From the NCBI RefSeq assembly GCF_021391535.1, contig NZ_CP090066.1:1191501-1255500 (forward strand): a stretch of 64,000 bases of DNA, in the 5' to 3' direction. This stretch comes from Aurantimonas sp. HBX-1 (GTDB lineage Bacteria > Pseudomonadota > Alphaproteobacteria > Rhizobiales > Rhizobiaceae). This document shows positions 1 through 9,385 of this stretch, piece after piece. A program made the translations under genes and the position numbers. The notes beneath the pieces were generated by a model that ran no database searches, was not told the DNA's origin, and saw only the letters and a list, made by a program, of their open reading frames with translations. Every line of letters begins with the position of its first letter. Positions within the stretch are counted from its first letter, which is position 1.

Positions 1-430
1 ATCGCGACGACCGGATGGAGGCCGTCCACGGCCGTCGAGCCGGGAGCGCGCAGGAGGAGGGACTGATCTACGGGCTGCATCCCGCGCTAATCGCCTCGCT
101 GGTTGCTGGGGTGGTCGCGCCGATGGCACCGGCGCGATTGCTCGATGGCACAGGAAGCTGCAGCGCCGTGACTGGTTCCCTGATGCCGCGCGCAATAACC
201 GGGCAACCGCGCGGCGGCGACCGGCATGGGCCGCAGTTCCGGGTTGCCGGGACCGCCCGCTGATCCAGATCAAGGACGGGAAGAAGCCTGCGGGATAGGC
301 CGTTTCCACCTGGTGGCGGCGACACCGGGAGCCCCGCGAATCGGCGCCTCTGCGGCGCAGTGACATGCGGTCGCATCGTGCTGCGGCCGCTGCCACCGAC
401 CCGAAGCCAGAGACGGAGACTTCCCCGCCC
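1..430. other. Gene-poor left edge upstream of phosphoketolase
   Basis: No convincing gene is seen. Forward frame 1 is open from the window edge to a TGA at 64-66, so the last 21 codons of an upstream gene could lie here, but the stretch is too short to recognise. Open frames on the minus strand are arginine/proline-rich and look like GC-driven shadows. The rest is presumably leader for the phosphoketolase gene. Confidence 0.4.
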
Positions 431-2809
431 ATGACCGATCACGACTTCGACCGCATCGACCGCTACTGGCGCGCCGCGAACTACCTCTCGGTCGGGCAGA
501 TTTACCTTCTCGACAACCCGCTGTTGCGCGAGCCGCTGACCACGGCGCACGTCAAGAAGCGGCTGCTCGGCCACTGGGGCACGACGCCCGGCCTGAACTT
601 CGTCTACGCCCATCTCAACCGCATCATCCGCGACCGCGACCTGTCGGTGCTCTACATCTGCGGGCCCGGGCATGGCGGCCCGGGCATGGTGGCCAACACT
701 TGGCTCGAGGGCACCTACAGCGAGACCTATCCGGACGTGCCGCAGAACGCCGCCGGCATGCACAGGCTGTTCCGGCAGTTCTCATTTCCCGGCGGCATCC
801 CGAGCCACGCCGCGCCCGAAACGCCGGGCTCGATCCACGAGGGCGGCGAGCTCGGCTATGCGCTGGCCCACGCCTATGGCGCGGTGTTCGATTCGCCGGA
901 TCTGATCGCGGCCTGCGTCATCGGCGACGGCGAGGCGGAGACCGGCGCGCTCGCGGCCTCCTGGCATTCCAACAAGTTCCTCAATCCCCGCGTCGACGGC
1001 GCGGTGCTGCCGATCCTGCACCTCAACGGCTACAAGATCGCCAATCCGACCGTCCTCGGCCGCATGCCGCACGAGGAACTCCGCTCGCTGCTGGTCGGCT
1101 ACGGCCACGAGCCGATCTTCGTCGAGGGCAGCGAGCCGATGGCGATGCACCGGCTGATGGCCGCGGCCTTCGACCAGGCCTTTGACCGGATCGCGGCGAT
1201 CCAGCAGGCGGCGCGGAACGGCGGCGACAACGAGCGGCCGCGCTGGCCGATGATCGTGCTGCGCTCGCCGAAGGGCTGGACCGGGCCGGACGTGGTCGAC
1301 GGCAAGATGGTCGAGAATTTCTGGCGCTCGCACCAGGTGCCGGTCTCGGGCGTCCACGACAATCCGGCGCATCGCCAGATCCTCGAGGACTGGCTGCGCT
1401 CCTACCGGCCGGAAGAACTGTTCGCCGAGGACGGCAGCCTCTTACCGGACCTGGCGGCGCTCGTGCCCGAAGGCGACCGCCGCATGGGCGCCAACCCGGC
1501 CGCCAACGGGGGCATGTTGCGGATCGAGCTCGACCGGCCGCCGGTCGAGGACCATGCCGTCGCCGTGCCCTCGCCGGGCGGGGCGCGCGGCGAGGCGACG
1601 CGGGTGCTCGGCGCCTATCTGCGGGACGTCATGGTGCGCAACGCGGACGCCCGCAATTTCCGCCTGATCAGCCCGGACGAGGCCTCGTCGAACCGCCTCG
1701 ACGCGGTGTTCGAGGTGACCGAGCGGGCGTGGATGGAGACGATCGAGCCCTACGACGTGCATCTCGCCGACGAGGGACGCGTCATGGAGATCCTCAGCGA
1801 GCATCTCTGCCAGGGCTGGCTGGAAGGCTATCTGCTGACCGGCCGGCACGGCATGTTCGCCTGCTACGAAGCGTTCGTGCACATCGTCGACTCGATGTTC
1901 AACCAGCACGCCAAGTGGCTGAAGGTCTCCCGCGAGCTCGAATGGCGGGCGCCGATCGCCTCGCTCAACTACCTGCTCTCGTCGCATGTCTGGCAGCAGG
2001 ACCATAACGGCTTCAGCCACCAGGACCCGGGCTTCGTCGATCTCGTCGCCAACAAGAAGAGCGACGTCGTGCGGCTGTATTTCCCGCCCGATGCCAACAC
2101 GCTGCTCTGCGTCGCCGACCATTGCCTTGCCACCTACGACCGGGTGAATGTCATCGTCGCCGGCAAGGCGCCGGCGCCGCAATGGCTCACCATGGACGAG
2201 GCAAAGCGCCACTGCGAGGCGGGCATCGGCAGCTGGCCCTTCGCCTGCAACGTCGCCGCGGGAGAGACGCCGGACGTGGTGATCGCAGCCGCCGGCGACG
2301 TGCCGACGATCGAGGCGCTGGCGGCTGTCGACCTGTTGCGCCAGAAGCTGCCGAAGCTGCGCATCCGCTTCGTCAACGTCGTCGACCTGATGGCGCTGCA
2401 GCCGAAGGAGCGCCACCCGCACGGCATCGACGAGGCCGATTTCGACGCGCTGTTCACCACCGACAAGCCGGTGATCTTCGCCTATCACGGCTATCCGTAT
2501 CTCATCCACCGGCTGACCTATAAGCGGGCCAACCACGACAACTTCCACGTCCATGGCTACCAGGAGGAGGGGACGACCACGACGCCCTTCGACATGACGG
2601 TGCTGAACGAGCTCGACCGCTTCCACCTCGCCATCGCGGCGGTGCGCCGGCTGCCCGGCCAGGGCGGCGACGAGGGCAGGGCGGCGATCCGCCATTGCGA
2701 GGAACGGCTCGCCGCGCATCGCCTCTACGTCGAGGCGGAGGGCGTCGACATGCCGGAGATCCAGGACTGGGGCTGGCCCTACGCGACGGCGGCCGATGCC
2801 GGCGACTGA
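431..2809 (+). CDS. xfp: Xylulose-5-phosphate/fructose-6-phosphate phosphoketolase
   Basis: A thiamine-diphosphate enzyme that cleaves xylulose 5-phosphate (and often fructose 6-phosphate) with phosphate to acetyl phosphate plus glyceraldehyde 3-phosphate (or erythrose 4-phosphate). The 792-residue product has the usual family length (about 790). Family signatures are visible: GPGHGGPGMVANTWLEG near the N-terminus, EGGELGYALAHAYGAVFDSP around residues 140-160, and the ThDP/Mg-binding GDGEAETGALAASWH. The C-terminal part has EEGTTTTPFDMTVLN. I chose the ATG at 431 (MTDHDFDRID) because homology-like sequence begins there; an in-frame ATG at 365 would add 22 low-complexity residues. A GGAG lies at 415-418. 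Acetate kinase follows 30 bases downstream, so acetyl phosphate is probably converted to acetate and ATP. Cytoplasmic. Confidence 0.96.
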   Translation: MTDHDFDRIDRYWRAANYLSVGQIYLLDNPLLREPLTTAHVKKRLLGHWGTTPGLNFVYAHLNRIIRDRDLSVLYICGPGHGGPGMVANTWLEGTYSETYPDVPQNAAGMHRLFRQFSFPGGIPSHAAPETPGSIHEGGELGYALAHAYGAVFDSPDLIAACVIGDGEAETGALAASWHSNKFLNPRVDGAVLPILHLNGYKIANPTVLGRMPHEELRSLLVGYGHEPIFVEGSEPMAMHRLMAAAFDQAFDRIAAIQQAARNGGDNERPRWPMIVLRSPKGWTGPDVVDGKMVENFWRSHQVPVSGVHDNPAHRQILEDWLRSYRPEELFAEDGSLLPDLAALVPEGDRRMGANPAANGGMLRIELDRPPVEDHAVAVPSPGGARGEATRVLGAYLRDVMVRNADARNFRLISPDEASSNRLDAVFEVTERAWMETIEPYDVHLADEGRVMEILSEHLCQGWLEGYLLTGRHGMFACYEAFVHIVDSMFNQHAKWLKVSRELEWRAPIASLNYLLSSHVWQQDHNGFSHQDPGFVDLVANKKSDVVRLYFPPDANTLLCVADHCLATYDRVNVIVAGKAPAPQWLTMDEAKRHCEAGIGSWPFACNVAAGETPDVVIAAAGDVPTIEALAAVDLLRQKLPKLRIRFVNVVDLMALQPKERHPHGIDEADFDALFTTDKPVIFAYHGYPYLIHRLTYKRANHDNFHVHGYQEEGTTTTPFDMTVLNELDRFHLAIAAVRRLPGQGGDEGRAAIRHCEERLAAHRLYVEAEGVDMPEIQDWGWPYATAADAGD

Positions 2810-2839
2810 GCGGTCGGGCCCGGCGCGGGAGGCCGGCTG

Positions 2840-4030
2840 ATGGCGGACATCGTCCTCAGCCTCAATGCCGGCTCGTCGAGCGTCAAGTTCGGGCTGCACA
2901 GGATCGCGGGCCCCACGACGATGCCGGTGGCGGTGGCGCGCGGCGCGGTGAAGGCCGAGGCGGGGGCGTGGCGGCTGACAGCCGAGGGCTCGGACGGCGC
3001 GCCCGGGCTCGACGAGGCCGTCACCGGCGGAGCGGACGACCTGGCGCCAGCGCTCATGCGTCTGCTCGCCTGGGCGGAGGATGGAGCCGGGCCGGGCGGC
3101 CTGCTCGCGGTGGGCCACCGGGTGGTGCATGGCGGGCCGCGATATGCCGATCCGGTGCGGCTGACGCCGGAACACGTCGCGGCAATCGAGAAGCTGACGC
3201 CGCTGGCGCCGCTGCACCAGCCGCGCTGTCTCGCCCCGATCCATGCGTTGATGGCGGTCCGCCCGGTTTTGCGGCAGACCGCATCCTTCGATACCGCCTT
3301 CCACCGGACGATGACCGGCCCGGCCACGCGCTACGGCCTGCCGCGCGAACTCGAGGCGGAGGGAATCCGCCGCTACGGCTTCCACGGCCTCTCCTACGAT
3401 TTCATCGCGCACCGGCTGGAAACGCTCGAGCCGGGCAGCCGTGGCCTCAGGACCGTCGTCGCCCATCTCGGCAACGGCGCCAGCCTCTGCGCGCTGAAGG
3501 ACGGCAAGAGCGTCGACACGACGATGGGCTTCTCGGTGCTCGACGGGCTGCTGATGGGCACCCGCCCCGGCACGCTCGACCCGGGCGTGCTGGTCTATCT
3601 GATGCGCGAGCACGCCTATGGCGCCGAGGCGCTGGAGGACATGCTCTACCATCGCTCCGGCCTGCTCGGCGTCTCCGGTCGGTCGAGCGACATGCGCGAA
3701 CTTCTGGCTGACGGCAGCGCCGAAGCAACCGATGCCGTCGACCTCTTCGTCCACCGCGCGGCGCAGCAGATCGCGGTGATGGCGACGAGCCTTGGGGGCC
3801 TCGACCGGCTGGTCTTCACCGGCGGCATCGGCGAGCACCAGCCGCAGATCCGCGCGGCGATCGGCCGGCGCCTGGCGTTTCTGGGCATAGCGGAGGACCC
3901 GGTCCTGAACGATGCCGGGCAAGGGCAGATCAGCACCGACGACAGCCGTGTGAGTGTTCGCGTCGTGCCGACGGACGAGGAGGCGGTCATCGCGCGCGAC
4001 GCCGCCGCGATCTGCCGCGCCGGCGAATAG
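2840..4030 (+). CDS. ackA: Acetate kinase
   Basis: Interconverts acetyl phosphate + ADP with acetate + ATP. The 396-residue length is typical for the acetokinase family (ASKHA fold). Motifs seen: LNAGSSSVKF at residues 7-16 (phosphate-binding), RYGFHGLSYDFI near 178, LGNGASLCAL and TTMGFSVLDGLLMGTRPG in the middle, and FTGGIGEH near 330 (adenosine pocket). A good ribosome site, GGGAGG at 2827-2832, precedes the ATG by seven bases. Coupled with the phosphoketolase gene, it forms the ATP-yielding half of a phosphoketolase shunt. No phosphotransacetylase gene is in the window. Confidence 0.97.
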   Translation: MADIVLSLNAGSSSVKFGLHRIAGPTTMPVAVARGAVKAEAGAWRLTAEGSDGAPGLDEAVTGGADDLAPALMRLLAWAEDGAGPGGLLAVGHRVVHGGPRYADPVRLTPEHVAAIEKLTPLAPLHQPRCLAPIHALMAVRPVLRQTASFDTAFHRTMTGPATRYGLPRELEAEGIRRYGFHGLSYDFIAHRLETLEPGSRGLRTVVAHLGNGASLCALKDGKSVDTTMGFSVLDGLLMGTRPGTLDPGVLVYLMREHAYGAEALEDMLYHRSGLLGVSGRSSDMRELLADGSAEATDAVDLFVHRAAQQIAVMATSLGGLDRLVFTGGIGEHQPQIRAAIGRRLAFLGIAEDPVLNDAGQGQISTDDSRVSVRVVPTDEEAVIARDAAAICRAGE

Positions 4031-4151
4031 GATGACGGATCATTGACTTGCGCGAGGGAGCCTCGATGCCGGTCGAGCGTTGGCTGAGGGAGAGCGCCGG
4101 TCTTCGGCGCCCGGTTCGCCGCTCCGGCGGACGTCATTCCGAGGAGCCGTC

Positions 4152-4505
4152 ATGACCCTTCGCCGATTTTCACTGCCGCTTGCGGCGCTATGCCTGTCCC
4201 TCGCGGCAGGCCCCGCCTTCGCCCAGAGCCAGCCGCTGCCCGATGCACCGCCGGAGATCCCGGCGCCGGAGTCGACCGCTCCCGGCATGCCGCTCGACGG
4301 CGACCCTTGCGCTCCCGCAGCGGCACCGGACGGCGCTGCTGCCGGACAGGGTGACCTCACCGCGCGCCTGCAGGATTGCGGCAGCGTCCTGACGCCGCCC
4401 GATACCGGCGACACGGCCATCGAGGCGCCCGCACCGGATCCGGACCCCGGCACCACGCCGGTCGTGCCGCCCTCGCAGCTGCCGGGCCAACAGACGCCGC
4501 AATAG
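4152..4505 (+). CDS. Small exported proline-rich protein, unknown function
   Basis: 117 residues. Residues 1-24 are a clear Sec signal peptide (TLRRFSLPLAALCLSLAAGPAFAQ, cleavage after AFA). The mature part is acidic and rich in Pro, Ala and Asp, with two cysteines (in DPCAPAA and LQDCGSV) that could form one disulfide. The ATG at 4152 is preceded by GAGGAG at 4141-4146; an earlier in-frame ATG at 4080 lacks signal-like sequence after it. I do not recognise a family. It stands alone between ackA and the lyxose isomerase gene. Confidence 0.7.
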   Translation: MTLRRFSLPLAALCLSLAAGPAFAQSQPLPDAPPEIPAPESTAPGMPLDGDPCAPAAAPDGAAAGQGDLTARLQDCGSVLTPPDTGDTAIEAPAPDPDPGTTPVVPPSQLPGQQTPQ

Positions 4506-4598
4506 CCGTCTCGACAGGATGCCGGCTTGTCGCCATTGTCCGGGCCGTTTGATGCAGGCGGCCCGGATTGCCGGCATGCCGCGAGGGAGAGACGGTCC

Positions 4599-5288
4599 AT
4601 GAAGCGTTCGCGCGTCAACGAGATCCTGCAGGAGGGCGACGCCTTCATCCGCTCCTTCGGCTACGTCATGCCGCCATTCGCGTATCTTTCGCCGGAGGAG
4701 ATGCAGCGGCGGCGGCGCGAACTCGACGGCATCATCGAGGCGCGGCTCGGCTGGGACATCACCGACTACGGCCAGGGCCGGTTCGACGAGCTCGGCCTGT
4801 TCCTGTTCACCGTGCGCAACGGCCGCGTTGATGATCTGCGGCACGGGCGCGGCATGCTCTATGCCGAAAAGATCATGATCAGCCGCAAGGAGCAGCTGTC
4901 GCCGATGCACCGCCACGTCGTGAAGGCGGAGGACATCATCAATCGCGGCGGCGGCAGGCTGGTGCTGGAGCTGTTCATGTCGGATGCGGCCGGCGATCCC
5001 GACGCGACGGCCGAGGTGTCGGTGATGACCGACGGCATCTCCCGCACGCTGCCGGCCGGCGGCCTGCTGGCGCTCGACCCGGGCGAGAGCGTGACGCTGC
5101 TGCCGGGCGTCTGGCACGCTTTCTGGGGCGAGGGGGCGGACGTGCTGATAGGCGAGGTGTCGACCGTCAACGACGATCTCACCGACAACGTCTTCCGCGA
5201 GCCGATCGGCCGCTTCGCCGCGATCGAGGAGGACGAGCCCCCGGTGCATCTCCTCGTCTCGGACTACGACGGCTACCTGACACGCTAA
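4599..5288 (+). CDS. D-lyxose isomerase (lyxose ketol-isomerase family)
   Basis: A 229-residue protein matching the length and layout of the D-lyxose isomerase family (DUF1498 / COG3822, a manganese cupin), which interconverts D-lyxose and D-xylulose and often D-mannose and D-fructose. Visible features are an N-terminal helical part (RSRVNEILQEGDAFIRSFGY), the metal-site stretch MHRHVVKAEDIINRGGG and the cupin strand PGESVTLLPGVWHAFWG. The ATG at 4599 has GAGGGAGA at 4583-4590; the upstream ATG at 4527 adds 24 unlike residues. It ends 42 bases before the convergent sugar operon. The link to that operon is by position only. D-xylulose, once phosphorylated, could feed the phosphoketolase encoded upstream. 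Confidence 0.85.
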   Translation: MKRSRVNEILQEGDAFIRSFGYVMPPFAYLSPEEMQRRRRELDGIIEARLGWDITDYGQGRFDELGLFLFTVRNGRVDDLRHGRGMLYAEKIMISRKEQLSPMHRHVVKAEDIINRGGGRLVLELFMSDAAGDPDATAEVSVMTDGISRTLPAGGLLALDPGESVTLLPGVWHAFWGEGADVLIGEVSTVNDDLTDNVFREPIGRFAAIEEDEPPVHLLVSDYDGYLTR

Positions 5289-5298
5289 AGATCGCCGC

Positions 5299-5317
5299 CG
5301 GCCGGGCCCTTCGGCCG
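5299..5317. terminator. Hairpin between convergent lyxose isomerase and dehydrogenase genes
   Basis: CGGCCG at 5299-5304 pairs with CGGCCG at 5312-5317 around a 7-base loop, and the surrounding GC-rich bases can extend the stem. It lies in the 41-base gap between two convergent stop codons. There is no T-run, so a role as bidirectional terminator is an inference. Confidence 0.45.
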
Positions 5318-5329
5318 CGCGGCGCTCCC

Positions 5330-6520
5330 TCAGGCATCCTGTTCGGCGAATGGCAGGCTCGACTGCGCCGCCATGCCGGCGCGCGTGCCGCCGACCAGCG
5401 TCAGCGCCTCGGTCTCCGCGAGCGCGTCGGGACGGGCGCAGCGCGGCCCGATGGTTACCCGCTCGCCGCTGCCCGCGGCTTCGAGGGTGCCGGCCATCAC
5501 CGCCAGCACGTGCAGCGCCACCGCGCCATTCGCCCGATGCGGCCGGCCTTGCTCGATCGCCTGCGCCATCTCGGCGATGCCGGCGCCGCGGTAGTTGGCG
5601 TGGATGGGGTCGGCCAGCGGCCAGTTGGCGGCGCCGAAGACCCGGTGGTCGGTGGCGGTGCTGCTCCAGTCGCCGCGCTCGACCGCGGTCTCGACGGCGC
5701 CGCCGAACCAGTTCGGATCGGGGACGCGCATCGAGCCTTCCGTGCCGTGCAGCTCCAGCGGTCGCAGCCCGTGCTTCCAGACATCCCAGCTGGCAAGGAA
5801 GGTCACCTGCGCGCCGCTGTCGAATTCCAGCAGCGCCTGCACCGTGGAGAGCACCTCCACCCGGATCGCCTGGCCGAGCATCGGCGAGTTCGCCGTTGTG
5901 ACGGTGCGGGTCTCGAAGCCGACCTGGCCGCTCGCCTGCACGGAGGCCACCGGCCCGAGCAGGGTGACGAGGGTCGAGAGGTAATAGGGGCCCATGTCGA
6001 ACACCGGTCCGCCGCCCGGCTTGAAGAAGAAGGTCGGGTCGGGGTGCCAGTTCTCCATACCGTGCGACAGCACCGAGGCGACGCCGAGCAGCGGCTTGCC
6101 GATGACGCCGGCGTCGATCTGGCGGCGCGCCTCCTGGATCGCGGCGCCCAGCACGGTGTCGGGCGCCGCGCCGACGCGCAGGCCGCGGGCCTCGGCCGCC
6201 GCGAGGATCGCCTCGCCGTCGGCGACGGAGGTTGCCAGCGGCTTTTCCGAATAGACGTGCTTGTCGCTCTCGAGCGCCGCCAGCGAGATTTCGGCATGGG
6301 CGGCGGGAACGGTCAGGTTGAGGACGATGTCGACGTCGTCGCTGGCGAGCAGCGCCTCGACGCTGCGCGCCTCGATGCCGTAGGTCCCGGCCTTGGCCGC
6401 TGCCGCCTCCGGCCGCAGGTCGGCGCAGGCGGTGAACGCGATGCCGGGAAAGCGGGCGGCGTTGAGCAGGTAGATGTCGGAGATGTTGCCGCAGCCGATG
6501 AGGCCGATGCGCGTGACCAT
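5330..6520 (-). CDS. Gfo/Idh/MocA-family sugar or polyol dehydrogenase
   Basis: An NAD(P)-dependent oxidoreductase of 396 residues. The N-terminal Rossmann fold carries IGLIGCGNISDIYLLNA (GxGxxG-type dinucleotide site) and the family's EKP motif, SEKPLATSVADGEAIL, near residues 95-110. The C-terminal alpha/beta substrate domain includes PGGGPVFDMGPYYLSTLV, whose Asp-x-x-x-Tyr/His pattern matches the usual catalytic region. It is the last gene of the sugar operon, 15 bases after the isomerase gene. It probably oxidises the imported sugar or polyol at a hydroxyl group; the substrate cannot be told from sequence. Paired Gfo/Idh/MocA and TIM-barrel isomerase genes are common in inositol and keto-sugar pathways. 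Confidence 0.92.
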   Translation of the reverse strand: MVTRIGLIGCGNISDIYLLNAARFPGIAFTACADLRPEAAAAKAGTYGIEARSVEALLASDDVDIVLNLTVPAAHAEISLAALESDKHVYSEKPLATSVADGEAILAAAEARGLRVGAAPDTVLGAAIQEARRQIDAGVIGKPLLGVASVLSHGMENWHPDPTFFFKPGGGPVFDMGPYYLSTLVTLLGPVASVQASGQVGFETRTVTTANSPMLGQAIRVEVLSTVQALLEFDSGAQVTFLASWDVWKHGLRPLELHGTEGSMRVPDPNWFGGAVETAVERGDWSSTATDHRVFGAANWPLADPIHANYRGAGIAEMAQAIEQGRPHRANGAVALHVLAVMAGTLEAAGSGERVTIGPRCARPDALAETEALTLVGGTRAGMAAQSSLPFAEQDA

Positions 6521-6535
6521 GGGGGTGTTTCCGGT

Positions 6536-7300
6536 TCAGTTGTTCGAGGCGGCGAGGGCGCTCATGCGCTCGGCGCTGGTGCGGGCGAAGCGCGAGAGGT
6601 CGGACGGGTTGTCGTGCTCAGCGATCATCAGCGCGGCGCCGGAGCGGGCGGCGAGCGGCCAGAACCTTGCCCAGTCGACGACGCCGTCGCCGACATCGGC
6701 CCAGCCGTCCTCGTCGAGCTTCTCGCCCTCCGGCGCGATGTCCTTGACGTGCACCGCGGCGATGCGGCCGGCATAGCGCTTCAGCCACGGCTCCGGATCG
6801 GCATCGGCCCGGGCGATCCAGGCGACGTCGGCCTCCCAGAGGACACCCGGTGCCAGCAGATGCTCGATCGGATAGGAGCCGTCGGGCAGCGCCACGAACT
6901 CGAAATCGTGGTTGTGCCAGGCAAGCCGCAGCGCCTCGTCGGCAAAGTCGGTCGAGAGCTTCGCCAGGCGCGCGCCGACCGCCTCCCAGCCGGCGCGATC
7001 CGCCGGCCGTTCCTCGGGCGCGAGATAGGGGATGACCACCGTCTCGATGCCGAGCGTGCGGGCGATCGCAACGACGCGGTCGAACTCCGTCTCGGCCATT
7101 GCGAGGGCGAAATGGCCGCTCTTGGCGGTGAGGCCGTTGGCGTCGAGCAGCCGGCGGAAGCTTTCCGCATCCTCGTGTTGCGGGCGGTAGGTCTCGACAT
7201 TGGTGTAGCCGCAGGCGGCCAGCATGGCGAGCACCGCCGCGTCCGGCGGGAAGTTGCGGGCCGAGTAGAGCTGGAAGGAGATCGGGTCGGTGGGCGTCAT
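6536..7300 (-). CDS. Sugar phosphate isomerase/epimerase-like TIM-barrel protein
   Basis: 254 residues, of the AP-endonuclease-2 / xylose-isomerase-like TIM-barrel family (COG1082). Typical stretches are PISFQLYSARNFPPD at the N-terminus, YTNVETYRPQ, LRLAWHNHDFEFV (metal-binding His), WEADVAWIARA, and VHVKDIAPEGEKLDEDGWADVGDG, whose metal and substrate residues are characteristic. I chose the ATG at 7300 because everything upstream in the same frame is a shadow of the ATPase gene. It sits 25 bases after the ATPase gene and 15 before the dehydrogenase gene, so it most likely acts in the same pathway. Confidence 0.92.
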   Translation of the reverse strand: MTPTDPISFQLYSARNFPPDAAVLAMLAACGYTNVETYRPQHEDAESFRRLLDANGLTAKSGHFALAMAETEFDRVVAIARTLGIETVVIPYLAPEERPADRAGWEAVGARLAKLSTDFADEALRLAWHNHDFEFVALPDGSYPIEHLLAPGVLWEADVAWIARADADPEPWLKRYAGRIAAVHVKDIAPEGEKLDEDGWADVGDGVVDWARFWPLAARSGAALMIAEHDNPSDLSRFARTSAERMSALAASNN

Positions 7301-7325
7301 CGCGAAAGTCCTCGGATCGTGACGG

Positions 7326-8450
7326 CTAGAGGCGGTCCTGGGTCGTGGCGTCGAACAGCGATGCGGCGGCGAGGTCGAAGCTGAAGGCGATCTCCTCGCC
7401 GACCCGCACGGCCGCGTCGCCGCCGGCACGGATGGTGAAGGTCTGGCCGGCGAATCGCGTCCACAGGATCGTGTCGGCGCCCATCGGCTCGACGATCTCG
7501 ATCCGGCCGCGGCCCGCGACATGGCCGGGCGGCACCGGCCCGATGGCGACATGCTCTGGCCGGACGCCGAGCACGACGCGCTGGCCATTCGTCGGCGGCA
7601 CGGCGAAGTCGTAGCGCGCGGCGTCGAGGGTCTCGCCCTCCAGCGCCAGCGACAGGCCGCCGCCGGGCGCGGCCACGAGCTCGCCGTCGAAGAAGTTCAT
7701 CGCCGGCGAGCCGATGAAGCCGGCGACGAAGCGGTTGGCGGGCCGCCGGTAGATCTCCTGCGGCGGGCCGATCTGCTGCACCACGCCGCCCTTCATCACC
7801 GCGATCCGGTCGGCGAGCGTCATCGCCTCGACCTGGTCGTGGGTGACGTAGACCATGGTGTTGCCGAGCTGCTGGTGCAGCTTCTTGATCTCGATCCGCA
7901 GCTCGTTGCGCAGCTTTGCGTCGAGATTCGACAGCGGCTCGTCGAACAGGAAGACCTCGACCTGGCGCACCAGCGCCCGGCCGATGGCGACGCGCTGGCG
8001 CTGGCCGCCGGAGAGTTCGGCGGGCTTGCGTTCGAGCAGCTGCTCCAGCTGCAGCAGCGCCGCCGCCTTCTCCACCCGGGCGGCGATCTCCCGCTTCGGC
8101 AGGCGGGCGACGCGGAGGCCGAAGGAGAGGTTCTGGCGCACCGACATGCGCGGATAGAGCGCGTAGGACTGGAACACCATGCCGATGCCGCGGTCCTTCG
8201 GCTCGGCCCAGGTGACGTTGCGGCCGGAGATCCAGATCTCGCCGTCGGCGACGTCGAGCAGGCCGGCGATGGCGTTGAGGAGGGTGGACTTGCCGCAGCC
8301 GGAGGGGCCGAGCAGGACGAGGAACTCGCCGCGGCCGATGTCGAGGTCGAGCCGGTCGATGACCGGATGCGCGCCGAAGGCGATCCGCAGATCCTTGACG
8401 GACACCGAAGGCTCGGTGGCGAAGCGGGTGGAGGGGGTCATGGACGTCAT
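7326..8450 (-). CDS. Carbohydrate ABC transporter ATP-binding protein (MalK/UgpC type)
   Basis: The ATPase that powers the sugar importer, 374 residues. It shows Walker A GPSGCGKST, signature LSGGQRQRVAIGRAL, Walker B VFLFDEPLSNLD and H-loop YVTHDQVEAM, followed by a C-terminal TOBE-like beta domain from about residue 240 (GFIGSPAMNFFDGEL; RPEHVAIG). The start ATG overlaps the upstream permease stop as ATGA (8450-8447), indicating translational coupling. Membrane-associated on the cytoplasmic side. Confidence 0.95.
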   Translation of the reverse strand: MTSMTPSTRFATEPSVSVKDLRIAFGAHPVIDRLDLDIGRGEFLVLLGPSGCGKSTLLNAIAGLLDVADGEIWISGRNVTWAEPKDRGIGMVFQSYALYPRMSVRQNLSFGLRVARLPKREIAARVEKAAALLQLEQLLERKPAELSGGQRQRVAIGRALVRQVEVFLFDEPLSNLDAKLRNELRIEIKKLHQQLGNTMVYVTHDQVEAMTLADRIAVMKGGVVQQIGPPQEIYRRPANRFVAGFIGSPAMNFFDGELVAAPGGGLSLALEGETLDAARYDFAVPPTNGQRVVLGVRPEHVAIGPVPPGHVAGRGRIEIVEPMGADTILWTRFAGQTFTIRAGGDAAVRVGEEIAFSFDLAAASLFDATTQDRL

Positions 8451-9385
8451 CCCTTGACGGCTCCCGCCGCGATCCCGCGGACGAACCAGCGGCCCGACAC
8501 GAAGTAGACGACCAGCGGCACCGCCGCCGTCAGGATGGTCGCGGCCATATTGAGGTTGTAGGCGCGCTCGCCATAGGTGGAGTTCACCACGTTGTTGAGC
8601 TGCACCGTCATCGGCAGGTTCTCCCGGCCGGCGAAGACCAGGCCGAGGATGAAGTCGTTCCAGATGTGGGTGATCTGCAGGATCGCCGCGACGATCAGCA
8701 TCGGCGTCGACATCGGCAGCATCACATGCGCGAAGATCCGCCAGAAGCCGGCGCCGTCGACGCGGGCGGCGTTGAACAGCTCCTGCGGCAGGCTGGCGTA
8801 GAAGTTGCGGAACAGGAGCGTCATGATCGGCAGGCCGAAAATGACGTGGATGATCACGATGCAGGCCAGCGAATTGTAGATCCCGACCGCCGAGAAGGTC
8901 CGCACCATCGGATAGATGAACACCTGGTACGGCATGAAGGCGCCGATCAGGAGCACCGCGAACAGGACGTTGGCGCCCCTGACCCGCCAGAAGGACAGGG
9001 CGTAGCCGACGATGGCGCCGGCGGCGATCGAGAGGAACACGCTCGGCACCAGGATCTGCACGGAATTCCAGAACCCGACCCGGATGCCGTCGCAGGAAAG
9101 CCCCGTGCAGGCGCTCGACCAGGCCGCGACCCAGGCGCTGAAGTCGAGGGACTGCGGCAGCGCGAAGATCGAGCCGACGCGGATCTCGTCCATGGACTTC
9201 AGCGAGGTCAGCACCATCACCCCGGCCGGCAGCAGGAAGAATGCCGCGGCGATCACCAGGAAGGCGTAGAGCCCGACCCGGCCGACGCCAACGGTTCTGG
9301 GGCGCGGGCCGCGGGCGCTGGCGTCCGGTGTATCGGAAAGCGGCAGCGCGGGGGCGGTCGCGGCGGGGACAATCGACCGGCTCAT
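8447..9385 (-). CDS. Carbohydrate ABC transporter permease (MalG type)
   Basis: Second inner-membrane permease, 312 residues with about six membrane segments (first at GLYAFLVIAAAFFLLPAG). The EAA loop that contacts the ATPase is readable as LPQELFNAARVDGAGFWRIF. The C-terminus (RWFVRGIAAGAVKG) is typical of MalG/UgpE proteins. A periplasmic loop holds two cysteines (SACTGLSCDG), a pattern I associate with the glucose/mannose-type GtsC permeases. The start ATG at 9385 overlaps the preceding permease stop as ATGA. Confidence 0.95.
   Translation of the reverse strand: MSRSIVPAATAPALPLSDTPDASARGPRPRTVGVGRVGLYAFLVIAAAFFLLPAGVMVLTSLKSMDEIRVGSIFALPQSLDFSAWVAAWSSACTGLSCDGIRVGFWNSVQILVPSVFLSIAAGAIVGYALSFWRVRGANVLFAVLLIGAFMPYQVFIYPMVRTFSAVGIYNSLACIVIIHVIFGLPIMTLLFRNFYASLPQELFNAARVDGAGFWRIFAHVMLPMSTPMLIVAAILQITHIWNDFILGLVFAGRENLPMTVQLNNVVNSTYGERAYNLNMAATILTAAVPLVVYFVSGRWFVRGIAAGAVKG

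Noticed and set aside
1442..3922. Long minus-strand open frame opposite phosphoketolase and acetate kinase
   Set aside because: It is a GC shadow of two well-supported plus-strand genes, with no domain motifs.
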